Positions 44,413-53,605 of a DNA stretch of 64,000 nt are shown here, piece by piece. The translations under genes were made by a program, and so were the position numbers. The DNA comes from G965197405 sp965197405 (GTDB taxonomy: Bacteria; Chloroflexota; Dehalococcoidia; Lucifugimonadales; JAGWBF01). Below the pieces are notes generated by a model, which did no database searches, was not told the origin of the DNA, and worked only from the letters and a program-made list of their open reading frames with translations. Each line of letters opens with the position of its first letter. Position 1 is the first letter of the stretch. The stretch is taken from NCBI GenBank assembly GCA_965197405.1, contig OZ240206.1, positions 1,612,001 through 1,676,000 of the forward strand. The letters are read 5' to 3'.

Positions 44413-45274
44413 GGTCCCCTTTTCTCCCTCTCCAGGCCCGGTAAAGGCATCCCCACTCCTCCAGGCCCAGGGTCTCTGCCCGGCGCCTGGGGTCCAGGCC
44501 GACCGACGCCAGGAGGGAGCTTGCCTGGTCGGTGGAAACGCCTAGTCCCAGGCCCAGGGAGTTGCGGAGCTGCTTCCTGGGGGCGGAAAAGCCGGCCCTG
44601 ACTATATCAAAGAACCCGTCCATGTCGTCCACCTCGACGGCCGGACGGGGGCGAAGGTCTATTCTGACCACGGCGGAAGTGACCTTGGGGGGTGGATAAA
44701 AGGCCCGGGACGGCACTTCACATATTATACTAGGTATGCCGTAAATCTGGATTCCCACCGCAAGGAGGCTCATCCTGCCCCCTTCCGCCACCATGCTCCT
44801 CGCCACCTCCGACTGCACCATGACCACCATCAGGGACGGCTTCGCGTCCGCCTCCAGGAAGCGCCGCATGATGGGGTTTGCGGCGTAGTAGGGCAGATTG
44901 GCGACCATTTTGTAGCGGGTCCCAGCGTCGAGGGCCTCGGCCAGGTCCACCTCCCGCGCATCTGCGTTAATCACCCGGAGGTTGGGAGGATTACCGAGGC
45001 TTCTGCCTAGAGAGGCCGCGAGGCGGTGGTCCATCTCAATGGCAATGACCCTCCCCGCTCTGCCGACCAGCCGGCGGGTGACTGCTCCCAGCCCGGGCCC
45101 CACCTCGACCACCGTATCCGTAGGCTCCAGCTCGGAGGCGGAGAGGATTTGCTGAAGGACGACCTCGTCCGTGAGGAAATGCTGCCCCAGGGCCTTCCGT
45201 GCCGGTACGCGCCGGGCGGCCTCCGGTCCCGGAAGGACCGCCGGTGAAGGGGCAATGCTTCGGGCCTTTTTCAT
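44339..45274 (-). CDS. rsmA: 16S rRNA (adenine-1518/1519-N6)-dimethyltransferase
   Basis: RsmA (KsgA) dimethylates two adenines of the 3' hairpin of 16S rRNA. 311 residues: KALGQHFLTDEVVLQQIL, VVEVGPGLGAVTRRLV (SAM), KMVANLPYYAANPIM (catalytic N-L-P-Y), SEVARSMVAEGG and YPPPKVTSAVVRI. ATG 45274 is used, as the longer frame upstream runs into unrelated sequence. The last 20 residues (EDKSDPGGSGPPLRRLS) are a tail inside the ispE overlap; the real end could be earlier in evolution. Confidence 0.93.
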   Translation of the reverse strand: MKKARSIAPSPAVLPGPEAARRVPARKALGQHFLTDEVVLQQILSASELEPTDTVVEVGPGLGAVTRRLVGRAGRVIAIEMDHRLAASLGRSLGNPPNLRVINADAREVDLAEALDAGTRYKMVANLPYYAANPIMRRFLEADAKPSLMVVMVQSEVARSMVAEGGRMSLLAVGIQIYGIPSIICEVPSRAFYPPPKVTSAVVRIDLRPRPAVEVDDMDGFFDIVRAGFSAPRKQLRNSLGLGLGVSTDQASSLLASVGLDPRRRAETLGLEEWGCLYRAWRGRKGDRGNQSLCEDKSDPGGSGPPLRRLS

Positions 45275-45390
45275 GCGGGCGCTTTGAAAATCAACGTAAA
45301 ATGGTACTGGATGGCATCGCCACAACCCCATGCCACAGGCTGCGGGGCGGCGCTGCTCGCACAGGAGGCCTGGGTGAAGGGGCAAAGTAT

Positions 45391-45662
45391 GAGGCCGTGC
45401 GCCTCCCTTCGACAAAGACCCTTGAGCGTACCCTAGAGGACGACTCCAGCCAGGCGTCCCCCCGGCACCCGAAGGGTTCTGCTTACCGTTGCTTCCTTCC
45501 GGACCTGGCGGGGTTCACAGACCTCCGTCGCGAGGGACCCAACCTTCGATACCATCCTCTGAGGACAGAGGCGCACAGGCCAAGCCTCAAAAGAGGCGTT
45601 CAACCCCGCTGTAGCGGATTGCGGGTACAGGGCACCGCTAGCTCCCCGTCTAGCACAGCCTC
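45391..45662 (-). ncRNA. ffs: Signal recognition particle RNA, large (Alu-containing) bacterial form
   Basis: The universal SRP motif CAGGTCCGGAAGGAAGCAA is present on the minus strand (about 45518-45488). Upstream, TGCTAGACGGGGAGCTAGCGG, TGCCCTGTACCCGCAATCC and GCTACAGCGGGG form the Alu domain as in the Bacillus-type scRNA. The 5' end GGCTGTGC (45660-45653) pairs with the 3' GCACGGCC (45400-45393), closing a molecule of about 270 bases, the expected size. It scaffolds Ffh and targets nascent proteins to the membrane. Confidence 0.92.
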
Positions 45663-45668
45663 ACCTCA

Positions 45669-45697
45669 ATGGTATGGCAGCTAGAGGGTCCTGTCAA
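45669..45697 (-). promoter_or_regulatory. Promoter of the SRP RNA gene
   Basis: Minus strand: TTGACA at 45697-45692, 17-base spacer, TACCAT at 45674-45669. The start would fall at 45662, matching the 5' end inferred from the RNA's closing helix. Confidence 0.65.
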
Positions 45698-45727
45698 TCA
45701 TGCCGCTTCCCAGCTCCCGCAAAGAAC

Positions 45728-45908
45728 AGGGTCTTTCAATTCTCGACGCCAGGTGAATACAGGTCCCCGCCGCGTGTCATTCCGAGCGCAGCGAGGAATC
45801 TAAAATGCTTGAATAGCAGCACGCCTAAGAAGGCAAGGACATTAGACCCCTCGCTCCGCTCGGAGCCTGCCCCTGGCTTGAACAGGGGGTGACAATTGAA
45901 AGGCCCTG
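45728..45908. repeat. Dispersed repeat family A, copy (best full example)
   Basis: Left AGGGTCTTTCAATTCTCGAC, right GTGACAATTGAAAGGCCCT: inverted ends of 17-19 bases. Inside are TCATTCCGAGCGCAGCGAGG and GACCCCTCGCTCCGCTCGG. Confidence 0.85.
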
Positions 45909-45976
45909 CCGCAAGGAATGCCTTCCTTGTCCCCTCCCAGCGGGGGTGATAGAATAGGGGCCGTGAGGAGTGGCGA

Positions 45977-46846
45977 ATGAAAGTCCGCAAAGCTGTCATC
46001 CCTGCCGCCGGGCTTGGCACCCGCTTCCTTCCCATCTCCAAGTCCGTCCCCAAGGAGCTGATGCCGCTCCTGGACAAGCCCATGATCCAGTACGGCGTGG
46101 AGGAAGCCGTAGCAGCCGGCATCGAGCACATCATCATTGTCACGTCCCAGGGCAAAGAGGCGCTGGAACACTACTTTCGCCAGGACCCCGAGTTGGAGCA
46201 GCTTCTACTGGATGGTGGCTCCGGGGAACTCCTGGAGAGGGTGCGGCGAGTCTCATCCCTGGCCCATGTGTCCTTCGTCAGGCAGGAGCGTCCCCTTGGC
46301 CTGGGCCACGCCGTCCTCACCGCGAAGGACCTGGTCGGGCATCAGCCTTTCGTCGTCCTTCTCCCCGACGACGTCATATGGCACACCGAGGGCGCGACCG
46401 GCCAGATGCTTGGCGTTTTCGAGGAGTACGACGCCAGCGTGGTGGCCGTGGAAGAGGTGCCCTACGAGGCGGTGAAAAGCTACGGAGTCGTCGCCTCCTC
46501 GCCCGTTGGCGAAAGGGTGCACAAAGTGAAGGGGATGGTGGAAAAGCCCGACCCCGAAGACGCCCCTTCTAATCTGGCTATCGTGGGTAGGTACGTCCTC
46601 ACCCCGGAGATATTCTCGTGCCTTGAACGCACCACGCCGGGGGCCAGGGGAGAGGTCCAGCTCACCGACGGCATGGCGTTGCTGCTGGAGCGCCAGCCGG
46701 TATACGCCTACCAGTTTCTCGGCGCCCGCTACGACGGCGGAACACCCCTGGGACTTCTCAGGGCGTCGGTGGAGATAGGGCTGAAGCGAGAGGATACCAG
46801 GGCGCACGTATTGGAGAGTCTGAAGAGCATCGCTTCCATGCCATGA
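45977..46846 (+). CDS. galU: UTP-glucose-1-phosphate uridylyltransferase
   Basis: GalU makes UDP-glucose for cell-surface and storage glycans. 289 residues with the nucleotidyltransferase signature KAVIPAAGLGTRFLPISKSVPKELMPLLDKPMIQYGVEEAVAAG, the catalytic-base region VVLLPDDVIWHTEG, GMVEKPDPEDAPSNLAIVGRYVLTPEIF and GARYDGGTPLGLLRASVEIGLKR. GTGAGGAGTGGCGA precedes ATG 45977. UDP-glucose could also serve the glycosyltransferase at 27363. Confidence 0.95.
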   Translation: MKVRKAVIPAAGLGTRFLPISKSVPKELMPLLDKPMIQYGVEEAVAAGIEHIIIVTSQGKEALEHYFRQDPELEQLLLDGGSGELLERVRRVSSLAHVSFVRQERPLGLGHAVLTAKDLVGHQPFVVLLPDDVIWHTEGATGQMLGVFEEYDASVVAVEEVPYEAVKSYGVVASSPVGERVHKVKGMVEKPDPEDAPSNLAIVGRYVLTPEIFSCLERTTPGARGEVQLTDGMALLLERQPVYAYQFLGARYDGGTPLGLLRASVEIGLKREDTRAHVLESLKSIASMP

Positions 46847-46867
46847 ACCGCCTTCACGACGGTAGCA

Positions 46868-47084
46868 AGGTCCTTTGACTCTCGACACTAGGTGAATACA
46901 GGCCCCCGCCTCGTGTCATTCCGAACACAGCCCTTCGACAAGCTCAGGATAAACTCCGGAGTGAGGAATCTAAAATGGTGCCTAACAAAAACCCGAATCA
47001 AGGCAGTACAGCCCAGAACAAGACCGCAGTCAGCCAGGATTTTAGACCCCTCGCTTCGCTCGGGGTGACAGTTCAAAGACCTTG
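46868..47084. repeat. Dispersed repeat family A, copy (full length with inner insert)
   Basis: AAGGTCCTTTGACTCTCGAC on the left, GTGACAGTTCAAAGACCTTG on the right, and TGTCATTCCGAACACAGCCC then ATTTTAGACCCCTCGCTTCG inside. About 215 bases. Fills most of the 312-base gap between galU and the DinB-like gene. Confidence 0.8.
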
Positions 47085-47158
47085 ACAGCGATGGAGACAC
47101 GGAAGCTGAGCAGGTCGTCAATCACAGGCAGTATATTTTATGGTCAGGAGGAGCGCCA

Positions 47159-47653
47159 TTGACTACGCAGAGGGACTCTTTTCTCCAGGAAGTCCAGGGC
47201 ATCCGCAGCGAGTTGGACCGCTTGCTGGAGGGGCTGGACTACAGCTTTGACTGGAAGCCCACCGATGAGGAGTGGTCGGCCCGGGAGATAGTCTATCATT
47301 TGGTGGATACGCCCTCCGACGGGATACATACAACCATCCAGGGGGTCCTGGGGGGAAGCGTACAGGAGATCCCCATAACCGCCGGCTTGACCAACCTGAC
47401 CGACGAGCGCAGTGGAAAGGACCTGGCAGGTGCCAAGGGGGACCTGGAGGGCGTCCTTTCCGGCATGGAAAGGACCCTCAACTCTGCGACGGACGCCGAC
47501 CTGACGGGAAAGAGCGCGGTCCTGCACTCCTTTATGCGCGGGACTAGGGAGGACTGGAGCGCGGAAAGGCTGGTAGCGGGCATATTCGTCCGCCACTGGC
47601 GGGAGCACCTGGAACAGCTGGCGGCCCTGCGGGAGGCCCTGGGGCTGGAGTAG
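47159..47653 (+). CDS. DinB/YfiT-like putative metalloenzyme
   Basis: 164 residues of a four-helix bundle. TTG 47159 follows AGGAGGAG. Metal ligands of the DinB superfamily are seen in WSAREIVYHLVDT (first His, about residue 50), and FVRHWREHLEQLAAL at the C-terminus (the other two His). Such proteins use Zn or Ni, some as thiol transferases with bacillithiol or mycothiol; function here unknown. Confidence 0.83.
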   Translation: MTTQRDSFLQEVQGIRSELDRLLEGLDYSFDWKPTDEEWSAREIVYHLVDTPSDGIHTTIQGVLGGSVQEIPITAGLTNLTDERSGKDLAGAKGDLEGVLSGMERTLNSATDADLTGKSAVLHSFMRGTREDWSAERLVAGIFVRHWREHLEQLAALREALGLE

Positions 47654-47693
47654 GGGGTGAAGTCCTGAGATTATCCCTTGGAGCGGATTGTCG

Positions 47694-48971
47694 CTAGTTC
47701 TCGTAAAATACCGCTTCAAGCTCTTCGATGCGTTCGTCAGACGTGAAGCGCCATGTCCCTATGTGACCTCGACGGAGGTCGCCGTTTTCGTCCCAATCCA
47801 GCGTGCTGGCAGCGCCATCGAAATCTATCTTCTGGCCTTCGGCAAGCAGGGACAGGCCATTGGCGACCCCCGCAGGAGTGCCCCCCACGGTTCTGCCGGG
47901 CGGGCCTGCGATTTCCCGCAGGTGGTCGCGGATTGCGGCTCCGCCGACACTACCCGCAGCCTGGGCCGCAAGAGCGAGGGCGACAGCGGCATCGTAGGTC
48001 TCTTTGACGTAGGCGAGAACGGGCAGTTCGCCGTGCTCGGCAATGAAGGAGGCCTCCCAGTCGGCTGTTGCAGCGTTGCCGGGAGCGGACGCCCCGGCGG
48101 TCCCGTACATCCCTCCCAACTTTTCGCCGCCTATCTCTCGGACAAGGCTTACTCTCTTGGCCGCGTCGCCAAAGACGAACTGGCTGTAGATGCCCTCATC
48201 GAGAGTTTCTCGCACGATGGACAAAGCCTGACCCTCGAAAGCGATAAGGACCAACGCCTGTGCCCCCGCATTGGCGCTCTGAGCCAACTCCAAAAGGTAG
48301 CTCGTCTGGGCCGTATCAATGGAGACAACCCGAATCGTCCCATTCCAGGACTCTTCGAAGGCGGCGGCCAGTCCCCGGCCATAGGAGTCGTCCTGGTATA
48401 TCAAGGCAACGTTATCGAAGCCGCGATCCCGGGTCACGCGTGCGAGGACCGGACCCTGGGCAGCATCGGAAAGCGCCGTCCGGAAGAAGTAGCCATTGTC
48501 CTCGACGCCGGTTAGCTGCGGAGAGGTGGCCGAGGGGCTGATTGTGGGGATACGAAGCATCCCCGACACGCTCTGTGCGATTGGCAATGCCGCCGAGCTG
48601 GCATTGGGGCCAACTATCGCATGGACACCCTCGACCTCTACGAGACGCCGGGCAGCATCCGTAGCAACAGACGGGTCTTGAGTAGCGTCCGCGGCGACGC
48701 TTTCCACAGGCATACCGAGTACGCCTCCTCCCTCGTTGATGTGCCGTATTGCCAGGTCGAAGGCCCTCTTTCTGTCCGCAGACGCCTCCGGAGACCCGGT
48801 GAAGTTGAGCAGCAGACCGATTTTCAGTGGGGTTGCGGTGGCCTGATCTTTTGGAGTGTCGGCGCAACCGGAGGCAATGACGAGCAGGCCAGTCACGGCC
48901 ACCAGCAAGACTGCGCATAACCTGATTGCCTCATTTTTGACCTTGGGATTCCGTTTAGCTGTTGGCGACAT
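47694..48971 (-). CDS. Liv-type ABC transporter substrate-binding lipoprotein (1)
   Basis: 425 residues. Signal with lipobox: LLVAVTGLLVIASGCADTP, Cys about 35. The periplasmic-binding-protein type I core (Leu/Ile/Val-binding) follows: LKIGLLLNFTGSPEASADRKRAFDLAIRHINEGGGVLGMPV, AIVGPNASSAALPIAQSV, PTISPSATSPQLT, NGYFFRTALSDAAQGPVLA and YVKETYDAAVALALAA. It delivers amino acids or other small ligands to the transporter on the other strand. ATG 48971 is the start that gives a proper signal. Divergent from livG by 277 bases. Confidence 0.93.
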   Translation of the reverse strand: MSPTAKRNPKVKNEAIRLCAVLLVAVTGLLVIASGCADTPKDQATATPLKIGLLLNFTGSPEASADRKRAFDLAIRHINEGGGVLGMPVESVAADATQDPSVATDAARRLVEVEGVHAIVGPNASSAALPIAQSVSGMLRIPTISPSATSPQLTGVEDNGYFFRTALSDAAQGPVLARVTRDRGFDNVALIYQDDSYGRGLAAAFEESWNGTIRVVSIDTAQTSYLLELAQSANAGAQALVLIAFEGQALSIVRETLDEGIYSQFVFGDAAKRVSLVREIGGEKLGGMYGTAGASAPGNAATADWEASFIAEHGELPVLAYVKETYDAAVALALAAQAAGSVGGAAIRDHLREIAGPPGRTVGGTPAGVANGLSLLAEGQKIDFDGAASTLDWDENGDLRRGHIGTWRFTSDERIEELEAVFYEN

Positions 48972-49248
48972 GAACAACGTATCCTCCCGCCTCGGACCAA
49001 CCCGGCCTGTCCCAATAGCTGCTGGGTATAGGGCGGTCTTCGCCGCCCCTATTCTACACCAGTACCAGCACCCGCAGGAAGCGCCGCATGGCGGGGCTTG
49101 TCTCCGTGCGCTTATCATGCCATACTCGTGCCATGACCAGTCTGCAAGCAGAGAGCCTAGCTAGCGCAGGGTGGCCCGGATGAGCCGGGCAAAGCCCCGT
49201 TCCCATGATGGTTCAGCCCCCTCGGAGTCCCAGCGCGGTGGAGGCAGC

Positions 49249-50037
49249 TTGACGGAAGCGGCGCCCATTCTGGAGGTCCGTGACGTTGTGAAGGACTTTG
49301 GCGGGGTGCGCGCGGTGGACCACTGCTCCCTCCGGGTTATGCCAGGCTCCATCACCGGGCTTATCGGCCCCAACGGGGCGGGCAAGACGACCCTGTTCAA
49401 CCTGGTGGCCGGTGCGATGTCCCCCACCGGCGGCCAAATCCTCTTCGGGGGCCGGCGCATCGAGGGGATGAATATGCACCAGACCTTCGGGTTGGGCCTC
49501 ATGCGCACCTTTCAGATTCCCAGGGAGATGAAGCGCATGACGGTGCTGGAGAACCTTATGCTGGTCCCTGCGCCACAGCTCGGCGAGAGCGTCTGGGCGT
49601 CGTGGCTGATGCCGTGGCGAGTCGCCCGGGAGGAGCGCCGCATCGAGGCCCAGGCGATGGAGGTGCTGGAGCTGGTCACTCTTTCCCACCTGGCCGACGA
49701 ATACGCCGGCAACCTGTCCGGAGGTCAAAAGAAGCTGCTGGAGCTGGCCCGGACCCTGATGGCCGAGCCCAAGATGGTGCTGCTGGACGAACCGGGCGCC
49801 GGGGTCAACCGGACCCTGCTTCAGGGCATCTCCTCCAACATCCTTCTGGCCAGCGTCGAGCGCAACATCACCTTTGTAATCATCGAGCACGACATGAGGT
49901 TCATCATGTCTATGTGCGACCCCATTATCGTCATGGCCAACGGGGGCGTGATTGCTCAGGGGACCCCGACACAGGTGCAGCAAGACCCGGAGGTGCTGGA
50001 AGCTTACTTGGGAGGTTCCGCCGGTGGGATTGCTTGA
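49249..50037 (+). CDS. livG: Branched-chain amino-acid-type ABC transporter ATPase (LivG)
   Basis: 262 residues from TTG 49249, chosen because GGTGGAGG precedes it; the frame is also open from GTG 49171. Walker A GLIGPNGAGKTTLFN, signature LSGGQKKLLELARTLM, Walker B MVLLDEPGAGV, and switch His in VIIEHDMRFIMSMCD. Longer LivG-type insert between Walker A and the Q-loop (MRTFQIPREMKRMTVLENLM). Powers import with LivF. Its end overlaps livF by 14 bases. Confidence 0.94.
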   Translation: MTEAAPILEVRDVVKDFGGVRAVDHCSLRVMPGSITGLIGPNGAGKTTLFNLVAGAMSPTGGQILFGGRRIEGMNMHQTFGLGLMRTFQIPREMKRMTVLENLMLVPAPQLGESVWASWLMPWRVAREERRIEAQAMEVLELVTLSHLADEYAGNLSGGQKKLLELARTLMAEPKMVLLDEPGAGVNRTLLQGISSNILLASVERNITFVIIEHDMRFIMSMCDPIIVMANGGVIAQGTPTQVQQDPEVLEAYLGGSAGGIA

Positions 50038-50746
50038 GGCATCCGGACTGCTTGAAGCATCCGATGTGGTGGCGGGGTACGGACAGACGGAGATACTGCA
50101 TAGCGTGTCCATAAGGGTGGGACCGGGGGAGATGGTCACAATCATCGGGCCCAACGGCTGCGGCAAGTCCACACTGATGAAGGCCATAGTCGGCCTGGTG
50201 CGGGTCCGGTCGGGGAGCGTCAAGTTCCAGGGCGCGGACATATCCGCCTACCCTCCCGAGCGGATTGTGCGGACTCGCCTGTGCTACGTTCCCCAGTCCA
50301 ATAACGTGTTCCCCTCCCTGAGCATCCGGGAGAACCTGGAGATGGGCGCCTTTATCCGCAGAGACGACTACCAGGGGCGAATCGAGGAGATGTTCGGGCT
50401 GTTCCCGGACCTGGCGCGGCAGCCGGGTCGGAAGGCCGGGACCCTGTCCGGCGGGCAGCGCCAGATGCTGGCCATCGCCCGCGCAATGATGCTGGACCCC
50501 GTGCTGCTGCTGCTGGACGAGCCCTCGGCCGGCCTGTCTCCGGCGATGATGGGCACGGTGTTCGACCGGATTCGCGAGGTCAACCAGGCCGGGGTTGCGC
50601 TGCTCCTGGTGGAGCAGAACGCCCGGGAGGCGCTGCAAATGTCGGACAGGGGCTACATCCTGGTCGCAGGAGAGAACCGCCTGGAGGACACCGGCAAGGA
50701 CCTGCTGAGCAACCCGGAGGTAGCCAGCCTCTACCTGGGGGGATGA
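50024..50746 (+). CDS. livF: Branched-chain amino-acid-type ABC transporter ATPase (LivF)
   Basis: 240 residues from GTG 50024 with GGGAGG eight bases before it. Walker A IGPNGCGKSTLMKAI, Q-loop CYVPQSNNVFPSLSIRENLEMGAF, signature LSGGQRQMLAIARAM, Walker B LLLLDEPSAGLSP, His replaced by Gln in LVEQNAREAL, as usual in LivF. Paired with LivG. Confidence 0.95.
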   Translation: MGLLEASGLLEASDVVAGYGQTEILHSVSIRVGPGEMVTIIGPNGCGKSTLMKAIVGLVRVRSGSVKFQGADISAYPPERIVRTRLCYVPQSNNVFPSLSIRENLEMGAFIRRDDYQGRIEEMFGLFPDLARQPGRKAGTLSGGQRQMLAIARAMMLDPVLLLLDEPSAGLSPAMMGTVFDRIREVNQAGVALLLVEQNAREALQMSDRGYILVAGENRLEDTGKDLLSNPEVASLYLGG

Positions 50747-50750
50747 GCGG

Positions 50751-50942
50751 CAGGGTCATTTCATTCTCGGAGTCAGGTAAATACAGGCCCCGCCACATGT
50801 CATTCCGAACGGAGCGAAGCAGAGTGAGGAATCTGAAATGGCGCCTAACAAAGACCGGAATCAAGGCAGTACAGGCCAGAACAAGACCGCTGCCAGCCAG
50901 GACTTCAGACCCCTCGCTCCGCTCGGGGTGACAGTGAAACAA
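50751..50942. repeat. Dispersed repeat family A, copy
   Basis: CAGGGTCATTTCATTCTCGG on the left, GGGGTGACAGTGAAAC on the right, with CATTCCGAACGGAGCGAAGC inside. It lies between livF and livH, splitting an otherwise close-packed operon. Confidence 0.8.
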
Positions 50943-50980
50943 CTCCGGGATAAGCGGGCCTTGCTCTCGACAGTTGAAGG

Positions 50981-52006
50981 ATGACCATCCTACAGAGCAC
51001 CGCAAGACGAATCAACCTGTCGTGGACGCCTGCCTACACCGCGGTCGTCATTGTGGTGGTGGCGCTGGCAATCGGGTTCCTGCCCTTCGTGAAGATGGGA
51101 CTGGTGGTCAACGGCGTTTTCCTGGGCGCTATTATCGCGCTGGGGGCCATCGGACTGACCTTGGTCTTCGGCATCCTCAATTTCGCCAACGTAGCCCACG
51201 GCGATTACATGACCATGGGCGCGTATATCGGGTTGTTCATCGTGGGCAACCTCCTGCCTCACGCGGGGATTGAGGGCAGCGGCCTGGGGCCGTTCACCTT
51301 TGGGTACCCCGTGCTTATTGCCTTGCCGGTGGCGGTAGCTGTCGTGGCAGCCGGGGCTATAGTCCTGGACGTGGCCATATACCGCCGGCTCCGGGAGCGG
51401 GGAGTCAACGCCGTGGTGATGGCGATGGCGTCCCTGGGCATAGCCATCGCGCTGCGCGGGCTGGTGCAAATCGTCTGGAGCGGCGACACGCAGCACTACC
51501 CCCGGGAGTCCAAGCAGGTCTATCACCTGCCTATGGACGTGCGGATACCCCCGGACGCCATCTTCATCGCCATCGTAGCCATCATCCTCATAGTGGCCGT
51601 CTATCTGGTGCTGACTCGCACCAGGATGGGAAAGGCCATGCGGGCCACGGCGGACAACCCGGACCTGGCCCTGGTGAGTGGCATAGACACCCGGCGCGTC
51701 ACCTGGTGGACCTGGGGCATGGGCGCGGTGCTGGCCGCGACCGCGGGGATACTCCTGGCGGTGTTTCAGGCGCAGATACTGCCCATCATGGGGTGGAAGT
51801 TCCTCATCCCCTTGTTCGCCGCGGTCATCCTGGGGGGCATAGGCAACCCATACGGTGCGCTGGTGGGCGCGTTCGTCATCGGCGTGACCTCGGAGGTCTC
51901 GACCCAGTGGATTAACCCCAGCTACAAGCCGGCGGTGGCCTTCGCGATCATGACGGGGGTGCTGCTGGTGAGGCCGCGAGGGATATTCGGGGGAGGTAGA
52001 AGCTGA
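50981..52006 (+). CDS. livH: Branched-chain amino-acid-type ABC transporter permease (LivH)
   Basis: 341 residues, about eight membrane spans. Family marks are FLGAIIALGAIGLTLVFGILNFANVAHGDYMTMGAYIGLF, GVNAVVMAMASLGIAIALRG, KAMRATADNPDLALVSGID (the EAA-type loop), and AVILGGIGNPYGALVGAFVIG. Start ATG 50981. Works with LivM. Confidence 0.95.
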   Translation: MTILQSTARRINLSWTPAYTAVVIVVVALAIGFLPFVKMGLVVNGVFLGAIIALGAIGLTLVFGILNFANVAHGDYMTMGAYIGLFIVGNLLPHAGIEGSGLGPFTFGYPVLIALPVAVAVVAAGAIVLDVAIYRRLRERGVNAVVMAMASLGIAIALRGLVQIVWSGDTQHYPRESKQVYHLPMDVRIPPDAIFIAIVAIILIVAVYLVLTRTRMGKAMRATADNPDLALVSGIDTRRVTWWTWGMGAVLAATAGILLAVFQAQILPIMGWKFLIPLFAAVILGGIGNPYGALVGAFVIGVTSEVSTQWINPSYKPAVAFAIMTGVLLVRPRGIFGGGRS

Positions 52007-52058
52007 GCATCGAGAGCGGCGGGAGATACCTCGTCTCCTTATTGCAAGGACGAGCAGC

Positions 52059-53042
52059 ATGGACATAGTGGGTATAGCCAACTACTTTGTCGGCTTTGTC
52101 ATAATGGCCGGGATATACGGGGTGTTCACCCTGGGACTGAACGTCCATTGGGGGTTCACCGGGCTGTTCAACATCGGCATCGCGGGGTTCTTCGCGCTGG
52201 GCGCGTATACGGCGGCCCTGATGACGACCCAGCCCCCGGACCCGGCCCTGTTCGAGGACTTCAAGTTCGGAGGCAACTGGTCGAACTCGGCCTTTCTGGA
52301 CCTGGGATTCGACCTGTGGTTCTTCCTGGGCCTCGGGGCCGCGGCCGTGGTGTGCGGGATTATCGCCCTTGCGATAGGCTACGTCACCCTGCGGCTGCGG
52401 GATGACTACCTTGCCATCGCGACCCTGGGGATTGCGGAGACGGTCCGTCTCTTCTTCCTGAATGAGAAGTGGGTGGCCAACGGGTCCAAGGGGCTGTACA
52501 GAATTCCCGAGTTCCTGGGAGAGCTGGTGTCGCCGGAACACTACGACTACCTGTACCTGGTCGTGGTCCTGGTTGTCCTGGCTGTCCTGTTCCTGGTGGT
52601 GGAACGGTCGGTGAAGTCGCCCTGGGGACGGGTGCTGCGAGCTATCCGGGAGGACGAGACGGCAGCCGAGGCCAGCGGCAAGAATGTGTTCAGCTTCAAG
52701 CTCCAGGCGTTCATCCTGGGAGCGGTAATCATGGGGATTGGAGGGGCGTTGTTCGCCCACAATGTGCGGTTCCTCTCGCCCCTGACCTTCGACCCGCTGC
52801 TGGCGACCTTTGTCATATGGGCCATGCTGATGGTGGGAGGCTCGGGCAATAACCGCGGCGCCGTCCTGGGGGCCTTCGTGGTCTGGGGAATCTGGACTGG
52901 GACCCAGTTCCTGCCAGGCGTCTTCTCCGACCCCAACCTCCGGTTCTTCATGATAGGCGTGCTCATAGTCGCGGTGATCCTGGTCCGCCCAGGGGGAATC
53001 TTGGGAGAGAGACGCCACGTAACGCGCTCCACCGGCGCTTAG
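52059..53042 (+). CDS. livM: Branched-chain amino-acid-type ABC transporter permease (LivM)
   Basis: 327 residues, many membrane spans. GVFTLGLNVHWGFTGLFNIGIAGFFALGAYTAALM, AIGYVTLRLRDDYLAIATLGIAETVRL, SPWGRVLRAIREDETAAEASGKNVFSFKLQAFILGA and MVGGSGNNRGAVLGAFVVWGIW are the LivM marks. ATG 52059. Ends the transporter operon. Confidence 0.95.
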   Translation: MDIVGIANYFVGFVIMAGIYGVFTLGLNVHWGFTGLFNIGIAGFFALGAYTAALMTTQPPDPALFEDFKFGGNWSNSAFLDLGFDLWFFLGLGAAAVVCGIIALAIGYVTLRLRDDYLAIATLGIAETVRLFFLNEKWVANGSKGLYRIPEFLGELVSPEHYDYLYLVVVLVVLAVLFLVVERSVKSPWGRVLRAIREDETAAEASGKNVFSFKLQAFILGAVIMGIGGALFAHNVRFLSPLTFDPLLATFVIWAMLMVGGSGNNRGAVLGAFVVWGIWTGTQFLPGVFSDPNLRFFMIGVLIVAVILVRPGGILGERRHVTRSTGA

Positions 53043-53180
53043 GGGAACCGCAAAGAGCCAAGGCTGGAGTTGGTGATACAGCCCCAATGGGTGACTGTAG
53101 AGCTATTGTTATCAAGGCGTTTCTTGACATGCTGGCCTCTCGACCCAATAATGGGCCGAAACCAGAGAGGAGCGCCTTCA

Positions 53181-53408
53181 ATGGCTGCGACACGAGAGAA
53201 GTTTTCCAGCCAGGCCTCCCCGGAGTTGCTGGCTGCGTTGCGAGAGATTGCCCACGAGGAGGGTCGTCACTTCCAAGCGGTGCTGGAAGACGCAATGCGA
53301 GAATACATCGAGAGCAAAGCGAGGGAGAAGGTCCGGCCGGAGGTGATGGCCCACTATCGGGCCAGCGTCGAGAGGCACCACCGCCTTCTTGAGCTATTCG
53401 CCCAGTGA
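53181..53408 (+). CDS. Small antitoxin-like protein upstream of a doc remnant
   Basis: 75 residues (ATREKFSSQASPELLAALREIAHEEGRHFQAVLEDAMREYIESKAREK) with the helical, charged shape of a ribbon-helix-helix-type antitoxin. ATG 53181. Its TGA (53406-53408) overlaps GTG of the Doc frame by 4 bases (GTGA), the usual coupling of an antitoxin-toxin pair. The toxin behind it is broken. Confidence 0.65.
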   Translation: MAATREKFSSQASPELLAALREIAHEEGRHFQAVLEDAMREYIESKAREKVRPEVMAHYRASVERHHRLLELFAQ

Positions 53409-53605
53409 CCCACGATTTCCTCACTATTGAGGAGGCCGCTGCCATACACGATGCCCTAGTCCACGAATTCGGCGGCGCTCCCGGTATCCGCGCTCATGCG
53501 CCCTCAGCTTGGCTATTATGAGGACCTCATTCAAGAGATGGCTGCCCTCATGGAGAGCTTGGCCAACAACCACCCCTTCGTGGACGGCAACAAGCGGTCC
53601 CCGTC
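53405..53605 (+). pseudogene. doc: Doc (Fic-fold) toxin, frameshifted and truncated
   Basis: GTG 53405 reads THDFLTIEEAAAIHDALVHEFGGAPGIR, the Doc N-terminus. A short internal deletion at about 53490 then moves to another frame: LMRPQLGYYEDLIQEMAALMESLANNHPFVDGNKR, the Fic signature H-P-F-x-D-G-N-K-R. The frame ends at once, where the convergent nitroreductase gene begins, so the C-terminus is lost. Doc kinases inactivate EF-Tu; this copy cannot make it. Confidence 0.75.

Noticed and set aside
44339..45415. Longer start for rsmA at 45415
   Set aside because: The extension runs into the SRP RNA end and gives no family sequence; MKKARSIAP at 45274 is a normal start.
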